A DNA stretch of 64,000 nt from NCBI GenBank assembly GCA_963700495.1, contig CAVOXT010000004.1, forward strand, positions 1 through 64,000, in the 5' to 3' direction. Positions within the stretch are counted from its first letter, which is position 1. Each line of letters opens with the position of its first letter. The notes beneath the pieces were generated by a model. The model searched no databases. It worked only from the letters and a program-made list of their open reading frames with translations, and was not told the DNA's origin. Both the position numbers and the translations under genes were made by a program. Source of the DNA: JACCTU01 sp963700495. Lineage in GTDB: Bacteria; Actinomycetota; Thermoleophilia; Gaiellales; Gaiellaceae. Positions 34,340 through 43,010 of this stretch are shown piece by piece.

Positions 34340-35230
34340 TCACCGATCGCTCACGATCTCCCCGACGAGCTCACCGTGGGCGTTCAGGACCGGCACGCGG
34401 GCGAAGTCCTCGGGGAGTTCGAGGCCGAGCAGTCCAAAGACGACGTGCAGCGCGGGCCGCATCGGCCGGTGGATGCCGTCCTCGACCTTCACGGCGACGC
34501 CGAGCCCGTCGCCGGCGGCGCACATCAGACCCTCGGCGCCGCCTTTGGCGATCCAGCCCGGGAGCGCGCGCATCAGCTCGGTGTCGGCCTGGCCGTCTCC
34601 GCCGATCAGCGCCGGGTGCGCCCGCATCGCGTTCGCGACGCGCTCCCCGCCGGGTAGCGCCCCGAGCCGGGCGAACGACCGGGCCGTCCGTTCGAGCGAG
34701 AGCGCGAACGTGACGACCCCGCAGCCGTCGACGGCCGTCGGCATCGAGTCCTCGTGCACCCCGGCGGCCTCGCCGTGCGCGGCGCCCATCGCCCGCTGCA
34801 CGCGGTGCGCCGCGTACCGGTAGCCCTCCGAGCGCCAGCCGTGGGCGCGGCAGAGGGCGAGCATGCCGGCGTGCTTGCCGGAGCAGTTGTGGTGCAGCGG
34901 GTCGGGCGGCCTTCCCTCCTGGAGCCCGCACTCGAGCTCCCGCTCCTTGGCCGGCGCGTCCGCGAGCAGCCGGCGGACGGCGTCGAGCTGCTCCGGCTCG
35001 GCGCGGTGCGAGGCGCAGGCGATCGCGATCTCCCGGTCGTCGAGGTCGTCCCTGGCCCGGGCGAGCGGCAGCGCCTGGATCGGCTTCGAGGACGAGCGCA
35101 GGAACGACACGAGCCCCGGGTCCCCCGCCTGCGCGACGATCTCCCCGTCGCGGAGCGCCACGGCGTGGACGCGGTGCACCGCCTCCACCACCGGCCCCCG
35201 GCGGACGACGACCTCGAGCGGCGGCTCCAT
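34340..35230 (-). CDS. L-asparaginase, Rhizobium AnsA-like family
   Basis: 296 residues. Asparaginase family II as in Rhizobium etli rather than the E. coli type: VHRVHAVALRDGEIVAQAGD, then SFLRSSSKPIQALPLARA with the SSK motif near residue 46, IACASHRAEPEQLDAVRRL near 69 and HHNCSGKHAGMLALCRAHGW near 112, plus SMPTAVDGCGVVTFAL. It hydrolyses Asn to Asp and ammonia, probably in the cytoplasm (no signal). Divergent from the HTH regulator, 76 bases away. Confidence 0.88.
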   Translation of the reverse strand: MEPPLEVVVRRGPVVEAVHRVHAVALRDGEIVAQAGDPGLVSFLRSSSKPIQALPLARARDDLDDREIAIACASHRAEPEQLDAVRRLLADAPAKERELECGLQEGRPPDPLHHNCSGKHAGMLALCRAHGWRSEGYRYAAHRVQRAMGAAHGEAAGVHEDSMPTAVDGCGVVTFALSLERTARSFARLGALPGGERVANAMRAHPALIGGDGQADTELMRALPGWIAKGGAEGLMCAAGDGLGVAVKVEDGIHRPMRPALHVVFGLLGLELPEDFARVPVLNAHGELVGEIVSDR

Positions 35231-35306
35231 TGACTGAACCCTAAGGCCGCGCTATCGTCCGGCGATCATCGAACGTCCGACTATTCCCGACTATTCGCTG
35301 GACGAC

Positions 35307-35855
35307 GTGCTGGAGGTTCGCTCGGAGGTCCAGATCCGGGCCGTCGCGGACTCGACGCGCCGCCGGATCCTCAGCCTCCTTCGCGAGCGCGCCGCCTCGA
35401 CGACCGAGCTGGCCGAGGCGCTCGGACAGCCGAAGGGGACCGTCGCCCACCACGTCAAGGTGCTCGAGGACGCCGTGCTGATCCGCGTCGTCCGCACGCG
35501 GAAGGTCCGCGCCATCACCGAGAAGTACTACGGCCGGCTCGCCCGCCTGTACCGCATCATCGCGGACGACTCGGAGCCGTACGACGCGGCCGCGATGGGC
35601 GCGCTGATGCTCCGCCAGGCCGCCGACGAGGTCGCGCCGGACGCGGGCAAGGCCGACGATCCGTCGAGCCTCGTCGCCGTCCACGCCCGCGTCCCCGTCG
35701 CCGACGCCCGCCGCTTCGCACGGCGGCTCGAGGAGCTCGCGAGCGACTTCCAGGCGCTCGAGGGACCCGACGAGCGCGTGTACGGGTTCGTCGCCGGCGT
35801 GTACGCGACCGACCTGCGCGACCTGCCCAAGCAGAAGAAGGGTGGGAAGCGGTGA
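35307..35855 (+). CDS. ArsR-like winged-helix regulator
   Basis: 182 residues from GTG 35307. The same frame remains open and protein-like upstream (RPTIPDYSLDD) but offers no standard start, so the true N-terminus may be longer. N-terminal winged helix: QIRAVADSTRRRILSLLRER, ASTTELAEALGQPKGTVAHH and VKVLEDAVLIRVVRTRKVRA. A C-terminal effector or dimerisation domain follows (VAVHARVPVADARRFARRLE; RVYGFVAGVYATD). It overlaps the MFS gene (GTGA), so it likely controls that transporter. Confidence 0.85.
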   Translation: MLEVRSEVQIRAVADSTRRRILSLLRERAASTTELAEALGQPKGTVAHHVKVLEDAVLIRVVRTRKVRAITEKYYGRLARLYRIIADDSEPYDAAAMGALMLRQAADEVAPDAGKADDPSSLVAVHARVPVADARRFARRLEELASDFQALEGPDERVYGFVAGVYATDLRDLPKQKKGGKR

Positions 35856-37186
35856 GGCTCTGGCCGAGCGGCGGGCTCTGGCGCCATCCGGACTTCCTCA
35901 AGCTCTGGTCGGCGGAGACGATCAGCCAGTTCGGATCGCAGATCGGCGGGTTCGCGCTTCCGCTCGTGGCGATCATCACCCTCGACGTCAGCCCGTTCGC
36001 CGTCTCGGCGCTCTTCGTGGTCGAGTTCGCGCCGTTCCTGCTGATCTCGCTGCCCGCCGGGGTGTGGGTCGACCGGTTGCCGCGTCGGCCGATCCTGGTT
36101 CTCGGCGACTTCGGCCGCGCGATCGCGTACTTCACGATCCCGCTCGCGTACGCGTTCGACGTGCTCACGATCTGGCAGCTCTACGTCGTCGGGGCGTTCG
36201 TCGGCGTCTGCACAGTCTTCTTCGACGTCGCGTACCAGTCGTATCTCCCGTCGGTCGTCGACCGGACCCAGCTCGTCGACGGGAACTCGAAGCTCGAGAT
36301 CAGCCGGTCGGCGGCCCAGCTCGGCGGGCCGGCGTTCGCGGGCGTGCTCGTTCAGGTCCTCAAGGCGCCGTTCGCGATCCTGGCGGACGCGATCAGCTTC
36401 GTCCTGTCGGGGCTGTTCATCCTCGGGATCGAGAAGCGCGAGGAGAACGTGCCGACCCGCGCCGAGCGCAAGGAGTCGAAGTCGAGCATGCGGACGGAGC
36501 TCGGCGAGGGCCTGCGCTGGGTGTTCGGCAACCCCTACCTGCGCACGATCTCGATGTCGACGGCGACCTTCAACCTCTTCGGGTCGATGATGTGGGCGAT
36601 CCTCATGCTGTACCTCGTTCGTGGGCTCGAGATGTCGCCCGCGACGATCGGGATCATCTTCGCGATCGGTCAGGTCGGCTACCTGCTCGGCGCGCTGACG
36701 ACGAGCCGAGTCTCGGCGAAGATCGGGGTCGGCCCGGCGATCTTCGCGGGCGCGTTCTGCGGCGTCGCCCAGCTGCTGATCCCGCTCGCGCCGCAGGATG
36801 CGCGCGGTGCGATCCCGTATCTCGTCGTCGCAGGCGTCGTCGGCGGCTACGGCGTCGTTCTCTACAACGTCACGCAGGTGAGCATGCGCCAGGCGATCAC
36901 GCCCGAGCGGCTTCAGGGCCGGATGAACTCGGTCATCCGCTTCATCGTCTGGGGCGTGATGCCGATCGGGCAGCTCGTCGGCGGCGGGCTCGCGACCGCG
37001 TTCGACCTCCGCACCGCCATCTGGGTCGGCGCGATCGGCTGCTCGCTCGCGTGGGTACCGCTCCTCTTCGGCCCTGTCAAGTCGCTTCGCGAGGTGCCCG
37101 ACACCGGCCAGGAGGAGCCGCGCCTAGGCGAGACGGAGTTCGAGGCGCTCATCCCGGGCCCGCTCCCGCTGCCCGACGAGCGTTGA
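35852..37186 (+). CDS. MFS exporter, DHA3/enterobactin-exporter-like
   Basis: 444 residues, about 12 membrane helices. N-terminal FLKLWSAETISQFGSQIGGF followed by the loop 2-3 motif AGVWVDRLPRRPILVLGD (GxxxDRxxRR), then VFFDVAYQSYLPSVVDRTQL and QLGGPAFAGVLVQVLKAPFA. The family usually exports drugs or siderophores. Translationally coupled to the HTH regulator; ends just before a strong terminator. Confidence 0.9.
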   Translation: MRLWPSGGLWRHPDFLKLWSAETISQFGSQIGGFALPLVAIITLDVSPFAVSALFVVEFAPFLLISLPAGVWVDRLPRRPILVLGDFGRAIAYFTIPLAYAFDVLTIWQLYVVGAFVGVCTVFFDVAYQSYLPSVVDRTQLVDGNSKLEISRSAAQLGGPAFAGVLVQVLKAPFAILADAISFVLSGLFILGIEKREENVPTRAERKESKSSMRTELGEGLRWVFGNPYLRTISMSTATFNLFGSMMWAILMLYLVRGLEMSPATIGIIFAIGQVGYLLGALTTSRVSAKIGVGPAIFAGAFCGVAQLLIPLAPQDARGAIPYLVVAGVVGGYGVVLYNVTQVSMRQAITPERLQGRMNSVIRFIVWGVMPIGQLVGGGLATAFDLRTAIWVGAIGCSLAWVPLLFGPVKSLREVPDTGQEEPRLGETEFEALIPGPLPLPDER

Positions 37187-37187
37187 T

Positions 37188-37219
37188 GGAGCCGGAGCCG
37201 CGACTGCGGCTCCGGCTCC
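37188..37219. terminator. Perfect 14-bp hairpin between convergent genes
   Basis: GGAGCCGGAGCCGC (37188-37201) and GCGGCTCCGGCTCC (37206-37219) pair perfectly around a GACT loop. It lies between the stops of the MFS gene and the gamma-glutamyltransferase gene and probably serves both. Confidence 0.8.
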
Positions 37220-37229
37220 ACCTCTTTCG

Positions 37230-39701
37230 TCAACGCGGAGGCACGAGCTCCGCCGATGCATCGAGGATCAGCCGATCCTTCCCGACGCTGAGCGCGAACG
37301 TCGTCGGGTCGATTGCGATCGACTCGGCGCCGCCCACGTTGGGAAGTGGCTGCGGCCCCGACATGACGGGACCGAACGCGCGCACATGCGCGAGCGTCGG
37401 CTCCGGGATCTGTGGCCCAGACGGGCTCACGTTCCAGAGCACGGTCGACATGTTGAACCACATGCGCGGCCGGTCGACGGCCTCCTGAATGCCCATCCCG
37501 TGGTCGATCATGTTGCTGACCACGTTCAGCACGACGCTCGGGATGGACGCGCTGCCCGGCGACCCGGTGATGATGACCGGCTCGTCGCCCTTGAACGCGA
37601 TCAGGGGGGCGGTGTTCCCCCTCGCGCGCTTACTGGGGCCCGGGTCGTTCATCCCCGGGTTCCCGGGGCTGGGGAAGGCGCCCTCTTTGAACACCGGCGC
37701 GGCCTGGAAGTTGCTCAGGGCGTCGTTCAGGACGAACCCGTAGCCGGGAACGAGGATCCCGCTCCCGAACGCGTCGGTGAGCGTCGTCGTGAAGCTGACG
37801 GCGTTCCCGTTCTTGTCCAGGACGGAGAAGTGGCTCGTCGTCCCGTCCCCGAACTCTTCCATCGGCTCGAGCGGCTCGGCGGCCATCGCCGTGATTGACG
37901 GGAAGGGATTCCCCGCCGGGAGGCGGACGTTCGGGTTCGGCACGCGCGGGATCCTGCTGTCGAGGCTGATCATGCTCCCGCGCTCGGCGAGGTACCAGTC
38001 GGAGAGGAGACCCTCGACGGGCACCGCGCCGCCGCCCATCCAGTAGAAGTAGTCGGCGAAGGCGACCCCCATCGCCTCTGCCATCACGTGCGCCGTGTTC
38101 GGCCCCATCCAACCGAAGCCGGCGCTCTCGTCGCCGAGCGGGAACCGCTCGAGCATCTTGAGCGCCTGCAGCGCGACGATCCCGCCTGCCGACGAGGCCC
38201 CGATGCTCTCGAGCTTGTAGCCACGGTACGTCGTCGAGATCGGCGTCGAACGGCCGACGTCGTAGGCGGCGACGTCGTCGACCGTCATGTTCCCGACGCC
38301 GCTCCCGTCCGGCACTCGTGTGCGACGCGTTGCCTCGACGATCGCGGGCGCGATCTCACCGCGGTAGAAGACGTCCGTCCCTTGGTCGGCGATCAGCCGG
38401 AACGTCTTCGCGAGATCCGGCTGGACGAACATGGATCCCGCGGCCAGACCGCTTCCCGTGCAGAAGAGCGCCTTCGTCTCCGGCTGCCCGACGTTCTGGC
38501 AGCGGCGTCCCGGCTCAGTCGCAGTGCTGAGCCCCTTCCCCACCGTGAAGCCGTCCTGGGCCAGCGAGATCGCGGGCTGGAGGGACTCGGAGAGCGAGAT
38601 CGTGCCCCACTCCTCGAGCAGGACCTCCGCGGCTTTCAGCGAGCCGGGAACGCCGACGATGAAGCCGCTGGAGTTTCCATTGGTCTTGAGGTTCACGTTT
38701 CCCGGCGCGTGGTACTGATCCGGATCGGTCGCCGCCGGCGAGATCTCGCGCGCGTCGATCGCGAAGTCGCCCCGGCCGTCCATGTGCAGGACGATCGTCG
38801 CGCCGCCGCCGAGCCCGACGTTCTGCGGCTCGGTAACGGCCAGCGCGAACTGCATCGCGACCGCCGCGTCGACGGCGTTTCCGCCACCCTCGAGGACCTG
38901 ACGGCCGACCGTCGTCACCTCGGGGATGTCGCTCGAGACCGCGCCGTCGAAGTCGTACTGTGCGACGTTGACCGAAGCGTCCGCCTTGTTGTTGAAGAAC
39001 TTCGCCTCGGCCGGCGTCGCCGCGAAGACCGCGACGCGGAGGGTGTGTCCTCCGCGGACGGGGTACTGCAGCGGGAACGAGACGGTCGCGCTCGCACCCG
39101 GCCCGAGGTCCACAGGCGTCGACGCGAGAACCGCCCCGCGCTCGGAGAGCGAGACGGTCGCGTGTGCGCCGGTATCACCGGCGACCTCGGCGATCTCCGC
39201 CTCGACCGTGAACGGGTGCGTGCGGACTACGCGGGCGGGCGCGGTCGCACGCCGAACGCTCAGATCCGGCCGCAGGCGCACAGTCGTCCTCGCCCGCAGC
39301 TTGATGTTCTTGTCGTTGTGGTCGGCCCGTTTGCCGGAGTCGACCTCGGCCTCGACCGTCACGTCGAGGATCTGGTTCCGGTGCAGCTGTTTGAGCACCA
39401 CGACTCCCATCCCGTCGGGCGCCTTGACGTGCACGAACTCGACGGTGCGAAGGTGCTTGCCGCTCGCCGAGAGAACCTTCACCCTCACCTTGTCGAACGT
39501 CCCGGGCAACGAGGCCCCGGTGCTCGCAACTGTGAGGTAGAGGTCGGTGTGGGTCAGCCCGAGCAGTGCCTGGGCCGACAGCGAGTAGGAATCTTCGGTA
39601 GCCGTATTTCGAAGTAGTGCCGGCGCGCCGTTTGGCAGCGCCAGCGTCGCGGCGAGCGTTACGACGATCGCCGCGACCATTGTCACGAGGCGGCTCTTCA
39701 T
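37230..39701 (-). CDS. Secreted gamma-glutamyltransferase with an N-terminal beta-sandwich extension
   Basis: 823 residues from ATG 39701 (AAGGAG six bases upstream). Leader MKSRLVTMVAAIVVTLAATL. Residues about 40-245 form one or two CARDB-like beta-sandwiches (TVRLRPDLSVRRATAPARVV; GGHTLRVAVFAATPAEAKFF) not found in standard GGT. The GGT proenzyme follows: VTTVGRQVLEGGGNAVDAAV, TEPQNVGLGGGATIVLHMDG, and the autoprocessing/nucleophile Thr region FGDGTTSHFSVLDKNGNAVS near 640. The last reads TTSHFS where most GGTs have TTHFS. Splits gamma-glutamyl bonds, e.g. of glutathione, outside the cell. Confidence 0.92.
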   Translation of the reverse strand: MKSRLVTMVAAIVVTLAATLALPNGAPALLRNTATEDSYSLSAQALLGLTHTDLYLTVASTGASLPGTFDKVRVKVLSASGKHLRTVEFVHVKAPDGMGVVVLKQLHRNQILDVTVEAEVDSGKRADHNDKNIKLRARTTVRLRPDLSVRRATAPARVVRTHPFTVEAEIAEVAGDTGAHATVSLSERGAVLASTPVDLGPGASATVSFPLQYPVRGGHTLRVAVFAATPAEAKFFNNKADASVNVAQYDFDGAVSSDIPEVTTVGRQVLEGGGNAVDAAVAMQFALAVTEPQNVGLGGGATIVLHMDGRGDFAIDAREISPAATDPDQYHAPGNVNLKTNGNSSGFIVGVPGSLKAAEVLLEEWGTISLSESLQPAISLAQDGFTVGKGLSTATEPGRRCQNVGQPETKALFCTGSGLAAGSMFVQPDLAKTFRLIADQGTDVFYRGEIAPAIVEATRRTRVPDGSGVGNMTVDDVAAYDVGRSTPISTTYRGYKLESIGASSAGGIVALQALKMLERFPLGDESAGFGWMGPNTAHVMAEAMGVAFADYFYWMGGGAVPVEGLLSDWYLAERGSMISLDSRIPRVPNPNVRLPAGNPFPSITAMAAEPLEPMEEFGDGTTSHFSVLDKNGNAVSFTTTLTDAFGSGILVPGYGFVLNDALSNFQAAPVFKEGAFPSPGNPGMNDPGPSKRARGNTAPLIAFKGDEPVIITGSPGSASIPSVVLNVVSNMIDHGMGIQEAVDRPRMWFNMSTVLWNVSPSGPQIPEPTLAHVRAFGPVMSGPQPLPNVGGAESIAIDPTTFALSVGKDRLILDASAELVPPR

Positions 39702-39910
39702 CAGATGCTCCTTCCATGCGTGAGAGCCGCGACCGGAGGCTCGGTCCAGTCGTGATGGGCTTTGGGTCAGCCCATTGCCAAAAGGCTGCGACTCTCGCGG
39801 CCCGATCTCATCGGCGGATCCGCTGTTCGAAGTTGCGGGTTCTCCGCAACGTAGGGCGCCGGCGGAGTCGGGCCGCAGGCTGCGGCACCGACGGGGGCTA
39901 GGCTGGACGC

Positions 39911-40738
39911 ATGCCCGAGCTGCCCGAGATGGAGGCCTGGCGGCGGCAGCTGAACGACCCCGTCTCGGCGTTTCCGATCGAGAAGGCCGGGCCGGCGCAC
40001 GTCGCCACGCTGAAGACGTTCGACCCACCGCTCTCGACGCTCGACGGGCGGCGGCTCGCGGGCGCCGAGCGTCGCGCGAAGCGGCTCCTCTTCCCGACCG
40101 ACGACGGCGAGCTCGTCCTGCTCGTGCACCTGATGACGGCCGGGCGGCTCCGCTACCTGCTCGCAGGCGACAAGGGCCCGAAGGTACCGGCGTTCCAGCT
40201 CACGTTCCAGGGCGGCGCGCGACTCGTGCTGACGGAGGCAGGCTCGAAGAAGCGGGCGGGCGTGTGGCTGCTCACGCCCGCCGCCGCCGAGGCCGAGCTC
40301 GCGCACCTCGGCCCCGAAGCGCTCGGGCTCGGCGCCGAGCGGCTGGGCGAGATCTGCGCGAGCGAGTCGCGCCGGCTGCACTCCTTGCTCCGCGACCAGC
40401 GGCTGATCGCGGGAATCGGCCGCGCCTGGGCGAACGAGATCCTCCACGAGGCCCGGCTGTCGCCCTACGCGCTTGCGCCCGACCTCTCGCCGGAGGAGGT
40501 CGAGCGGCTCGCCGCCGCGATCGACGACGAGCTGACCCGCGGGCTCGGGCTCCGCGAGCAGGGCGCGAACGACAAGAAGACGTATCGCGTGCACGACAAG
40601 CTCGGCGAGCCGTGCTTCGCCTGCGGGACGCCCATCGCCCGAGTGGACTTCGAGGAACACACGATCTACTACTGCCCGCAGTGCCAGACCGGTGGCCGCG
40701 TGCTGAAGGACCGCCGGCTCTCACGGCTCCTGCGGTGA
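39911..40738 (+). CDS. Fpg/Nei-family DNA glycosylase
   Basis: 275 residues. Begins MPELPEMEAWRRQLN: Pro1 after Met removal is the Schiff-base nucleophile and Glu2 the general acid. The beta-hairpin lysine is in GAERRAKRLLFPTDDGE, followed by the helix-two-turn-helix region QRLIAGIGRAWANEILHEAR. The C-terminal zinc finger reads EPCFACGTPIARVDFEEHTI then YYCPQCQTGG. Removes oxidised bases and nicks the strand. Whether Fpg- or Nei-like in substrate cannot be settled here. Confidence 0.92.
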   Translation: MPELPEMEAWRRQLNDPVSAFPIEKAGPAHVATLKTFDPPLSTLDGRRLAGAERRAKRLLFPTDDGELVLLVHLMTAGRLRYLLAGDKGPKVPAFQLTFQGGARLVLTEAGSKKRAGVWLLTPAAAEAELAHLGPEALGLGAERLGEICASESRRLHSLLRDQRLIAGIGRAWANEILHEARLSPYALAPDLSPEEVERLAAAIDDELTRGLGLREQGANDKKTYRVHDKLGEPCFACGTPIARVDFEEHTIYYCPQCQTGGRVLKDRRLSRLLR

Positions 40739-40878
40739 ACAGGGAAGATCCCGCGGGCGAAGTACGTCCGGTAGATATGGGCCGCCGACTGATCCTCACG
40801 ATGCTCTTTCTCGGACTGCTCGTCCTCGCGCTCGGGGGCTGGACCGTCCAGGGCGTGCGCAGAGTCGCCACCGCTTAA
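40735..40878 (+). CDS. Possible small single-helix membrane protein
   Basis: 47 residues from GTG 40735 (overlapping the glycosylase stop) or 33 from ATG 40777. One membrane helix, LILTMLFLGLLVLALGGWTV, flanked by Arg residues. It ends 9 bases before the MFS gene. Supported only by its hydrophobic pattern and tight spacing. Confidence 0.4.
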   Translation: MNREDPAGEVRPVDMGRRLILTMLFLGLLVLALGGWTVQGVRRVATA

Positions 40879-40887
40879 GCTCGCGCT

Positions 40888-42054
40888 GTGACTCCCGGCC
40901 GGGCGCTCGCGCTGCTGTCGCTCGCGCTCGTGCTCTCGATGACGACCTGGTTCTCGGCGACCGCGGTCGTGCCGCAGCTACGCGACGAGTGGGGCCTCGA
41001 CCGCGGCGAAACCGCGTGGCTGACGATCGCGGTCCAGCTCGGCTTCGTCGTCGGAGCGGTGCTGTCGAGCATCGGCAACGTCGCGGACGTCCTCGCCCCG
41101 CGCGCGGTGATTCTCGCCGGCTCGCTGGGCGCCGCGGGCGCGAACGCGCTGCTCGTGCTCACGTCGGACCCAGCCGAGGCGCTGCCGCTCCGTGCGCTGA
41201 CCGGGTTCTGCCTGGCCGGGGTCTATCCACCGGCGCTCAAGCTCATGGCGACCTGGTTCCGGCGGGGGCGGGGCTTTGCGCTGGGCACGCTCGTCGGGGC
41301 GCTCACCGTCGGGTCGGCCGCGCCCCACCTCGTGAACGGGCTCGGAGGGCTCGACTGGCAGCTCGTGATCGTGTCGACGTCGGTCCTCACCGTCGCCGGA
41401 GGCGTGATCGCCGCAGCGTTCGTCCCCGAGGGGCCGTACCCGTTCCCTCGCGCGCCTCTCGACCCGCGGCAGGCCGGACAGGTGCTGCGGAACCGGGGTG
41501 TGCGGCTCGCGTCCCTCGGCTACTTCGGCCACATGTGGGAGCTGTACGCGATGTGGGCGTGGCTCCTCCTCTTCTTCCGCGACGGCCACGGCTCGACCGC
41601 GTCGGGCGCGGCGTATGCGACCTTCGCCGCGATCGGGATCGGCGGCCTCGGTTGCGTCGCGGGAGGACTGCTCGCCGACAGGTTCGGACGGGCCGAGACA
41701 GCGGCCGCGGCAATGGCGGTCTCGGGGCTTTGCGCCCTGGCAATCGGCGGACTGATCGGGGCGCCCGGCCCCCTTCTGCTCGCGGTCGCTCTCGTCTGGG
41801 GCTTCACGGTCGTCGCCGATTCGGCGCTCTTCTCGACGCTCGTGACCGAGCACGCCGATCAGGCATACGTCGGGACGGCCCTCGCCCTGCAGCTCGCGAT
41901 CGGCTTCACGCTGACCGTTGCGGCGATCTGGCTCGTGCCGGTCTTCGTCGACGCCGTCAGCTGGGGCTGGGCGTTCGCGTTCCTCGCGCCGGGCCCGGTG
42001 CTCGGCGTGGCTGCGATGCTGCGGCTCAGCCGCTGGCAGCGACAGGCGAGCTGA
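40888..42054 (+). CDS. MFS transporter, CynX/NimT-like
   Basis: 388 residues from GTG 40888, about 12 helices. N-terminal LALVLSMTTWFSATAVVPQL, LDRGETAWLTIAVQLGFVVG and the signature FCLAGVYPPALKLMATWFRR. The second half contains RLASLGYFGHMWELYAMWAW and GGLLADRFGRAETAAAAMA. Closest in style to the cyanate/nitroimidazole-type subgroup; substrate not predictable. Its end overlaps the PAP2 gene on the opposite strand by 29 bases. Confidence 0.88.
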   Translation: MTPGRALALLSLALVLSMTTWFSATAVVPQLRDEWGLDRGETAWLTIAVQLGFVVGAVLSSIGNVADVLAPRAVILAGSLGAAGANALLVLTSDPAEALPLRALTGFCLAGVYPPALKLMATWFRRGRGFALGTLVGALTVGSAAPHLVNGLGGLDWQLVIVSTSVLTVAGGVIAAAFVPEGPYPFPRAPLDPRQAGQVLRNRGVRLASLGYFGHMWELYAMWAWLLLFFRDGHGSTASGAAYATFAAIGIGGLGCVAGGLLADRFGRAETAAAAMAVSGLCALAIGGLIGAPGPLLLAVALVWGFTVVADSALFSTLVTEHADQAYVGTALALQLAIGFTLTVAAIWLVPVFVDAVSWGWAFAFLAPGPVLGVAAMLRLSRWQRQAS

Positions 42055-42784
42055 GCTCGCGCGCAGGCGCCGCGTGCAGCGGCTGGGCGACGCACCACGC
42101 GAGACCGACAACGATCGCACCGGCCGCGGCGTCGAACCAGAAGTGGTTCCCGGTCGCGACGATCACGAACAGCATCACGGCCGGATACAGCACCCCGAGT
42201 GCGCGCACTGTGCGGCGTCGCGAGAGCGTTGCAAGCGCGACGCCGACGATCAGCGCGTAGCCGAAGTGAAGGCTCGGCACGGCCGCAATCGGGTTGTAGA
42301 GCCGGCCGAGTAGCGCCGAGTTGAGGTTGACGCCGGTGTGCAGCGTGACGGTGTCCGTGAAGCCGTGGCCGGCGAGCCGTGGAGGCGCGGTCGGGTAGAG
42401 GACGTAGAAGACGAGTGCAAGCGCGCTGGCGGCGACGACGACGGTGCGGAAGAGCGCGAAGTGCTCGCGGTGGTGGCGGTGCATCCAGACGAGCGCTCCG
42501 ATCGTCCCGACGACGTGGAGGACGACGTACATGACGCCGAGCAGCGTCGGAACTCCGGGGAGCGCCACTGCCCAGCGCTGCACGTCCCACTCCCAGAACA
42601 TGCCCACGTTCTGCTCGAAGTCGATGATTCTGTCCGCGTGGCGCTGCGCGGTCGTCCAGCTCCCGTCCGCCGCGCCGCGGGTGAGCTCGTATGCGCCGTA
42701 GAGAGCGACGAGCATCGCTGCCTCGACTGCCCCGTGATGGGTCCGGGCGATCCACTCGCGCCGTGTCCTCACAGCGTCCACCAT
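42026..42784 (-). CDS. PAP2-family membrane phosphatase/inositolphosphotransferase-like
   Basis: 252 residues, about six helices. The acid-phosphatase motifs are partly visible as AAVPSLHFGYALIVGVALAT (SxHF) and VATGNHFWFDAAAGAIVVGL (second His with Asp). WEWDVQRWAVALPGVPTLLG and HVVGTIGALVWMHRHHREHF resemble the Aur1/Ipt1-like branch that transfers phosphoinositol or dephosphorylates lipid phosphates. Role in membrane lipid or lipoglycan metabolism is inferred. Confidence 0.85.
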   Translation of the reverse strand: MVDAVRTRREWIARTHHGAVEAAMLVALYGAYELTRGAADGSWTTAQRHADRIIDFEQNVGMFWEWDVQRWAVALPGVPTLLGVMYVVLHVVGTIGALVWMHRHHREHFALFRTVVVAASALALVFYVLYPTAPPRLAGHGFTDTVTLHTGVNLNSALLGRLYNPIAAVPSLHFGYALIVGVALATLSRRRTVRALGVLYPAVMLFVIVATGNHFWFDAAAGAIVVGLAWCVAQPLHAAPARELSSPVAASG

Positions 42785-42791
42785 ACGCGTC

Positions 42792-43010
42792 TCAACGCGC
42801 CCGGCTCTCCTCCTCTTCCCAGGCGTCGACCAGCGAGAGGACGTGGCGCCGCTGCGCGTCCGAGAACGGCATCCGCTCCACGAGACGCCGCGCTTCGCCA
42901 GGATCGTCGTTCTCGACCGCGGCCTCCAAATGCTCTCGGAGCGGGATCGGCTGCCGCAGCTGGCGCCGCAGCCAGCGCAGCAGGCTGACGCGGGCGGCCG
43001 AGACCGGCAC
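42792..43010 (-). CDS. Small helical protein following the truncated kinase gene
   Basis: 72 residues from a GTG that overlaps the upstream stop by one base. Predicted all-helical and charged: SLLRWLRRQLRQPIPLREHL, AAVENDDPGEARRLVERMPF and RRHVLSLVDAWEEEESR. No known domain. The coupling suggests it works with the histidine-kinase-like protein. Confidence 0.6.
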   Translation of the reverse strand: MPVSAARVSLLRWLRRQLRQPIPLREHLEAAVENDDPGEARRLVERMPFSDAQRRHVLSLVDAWEEEESRAR

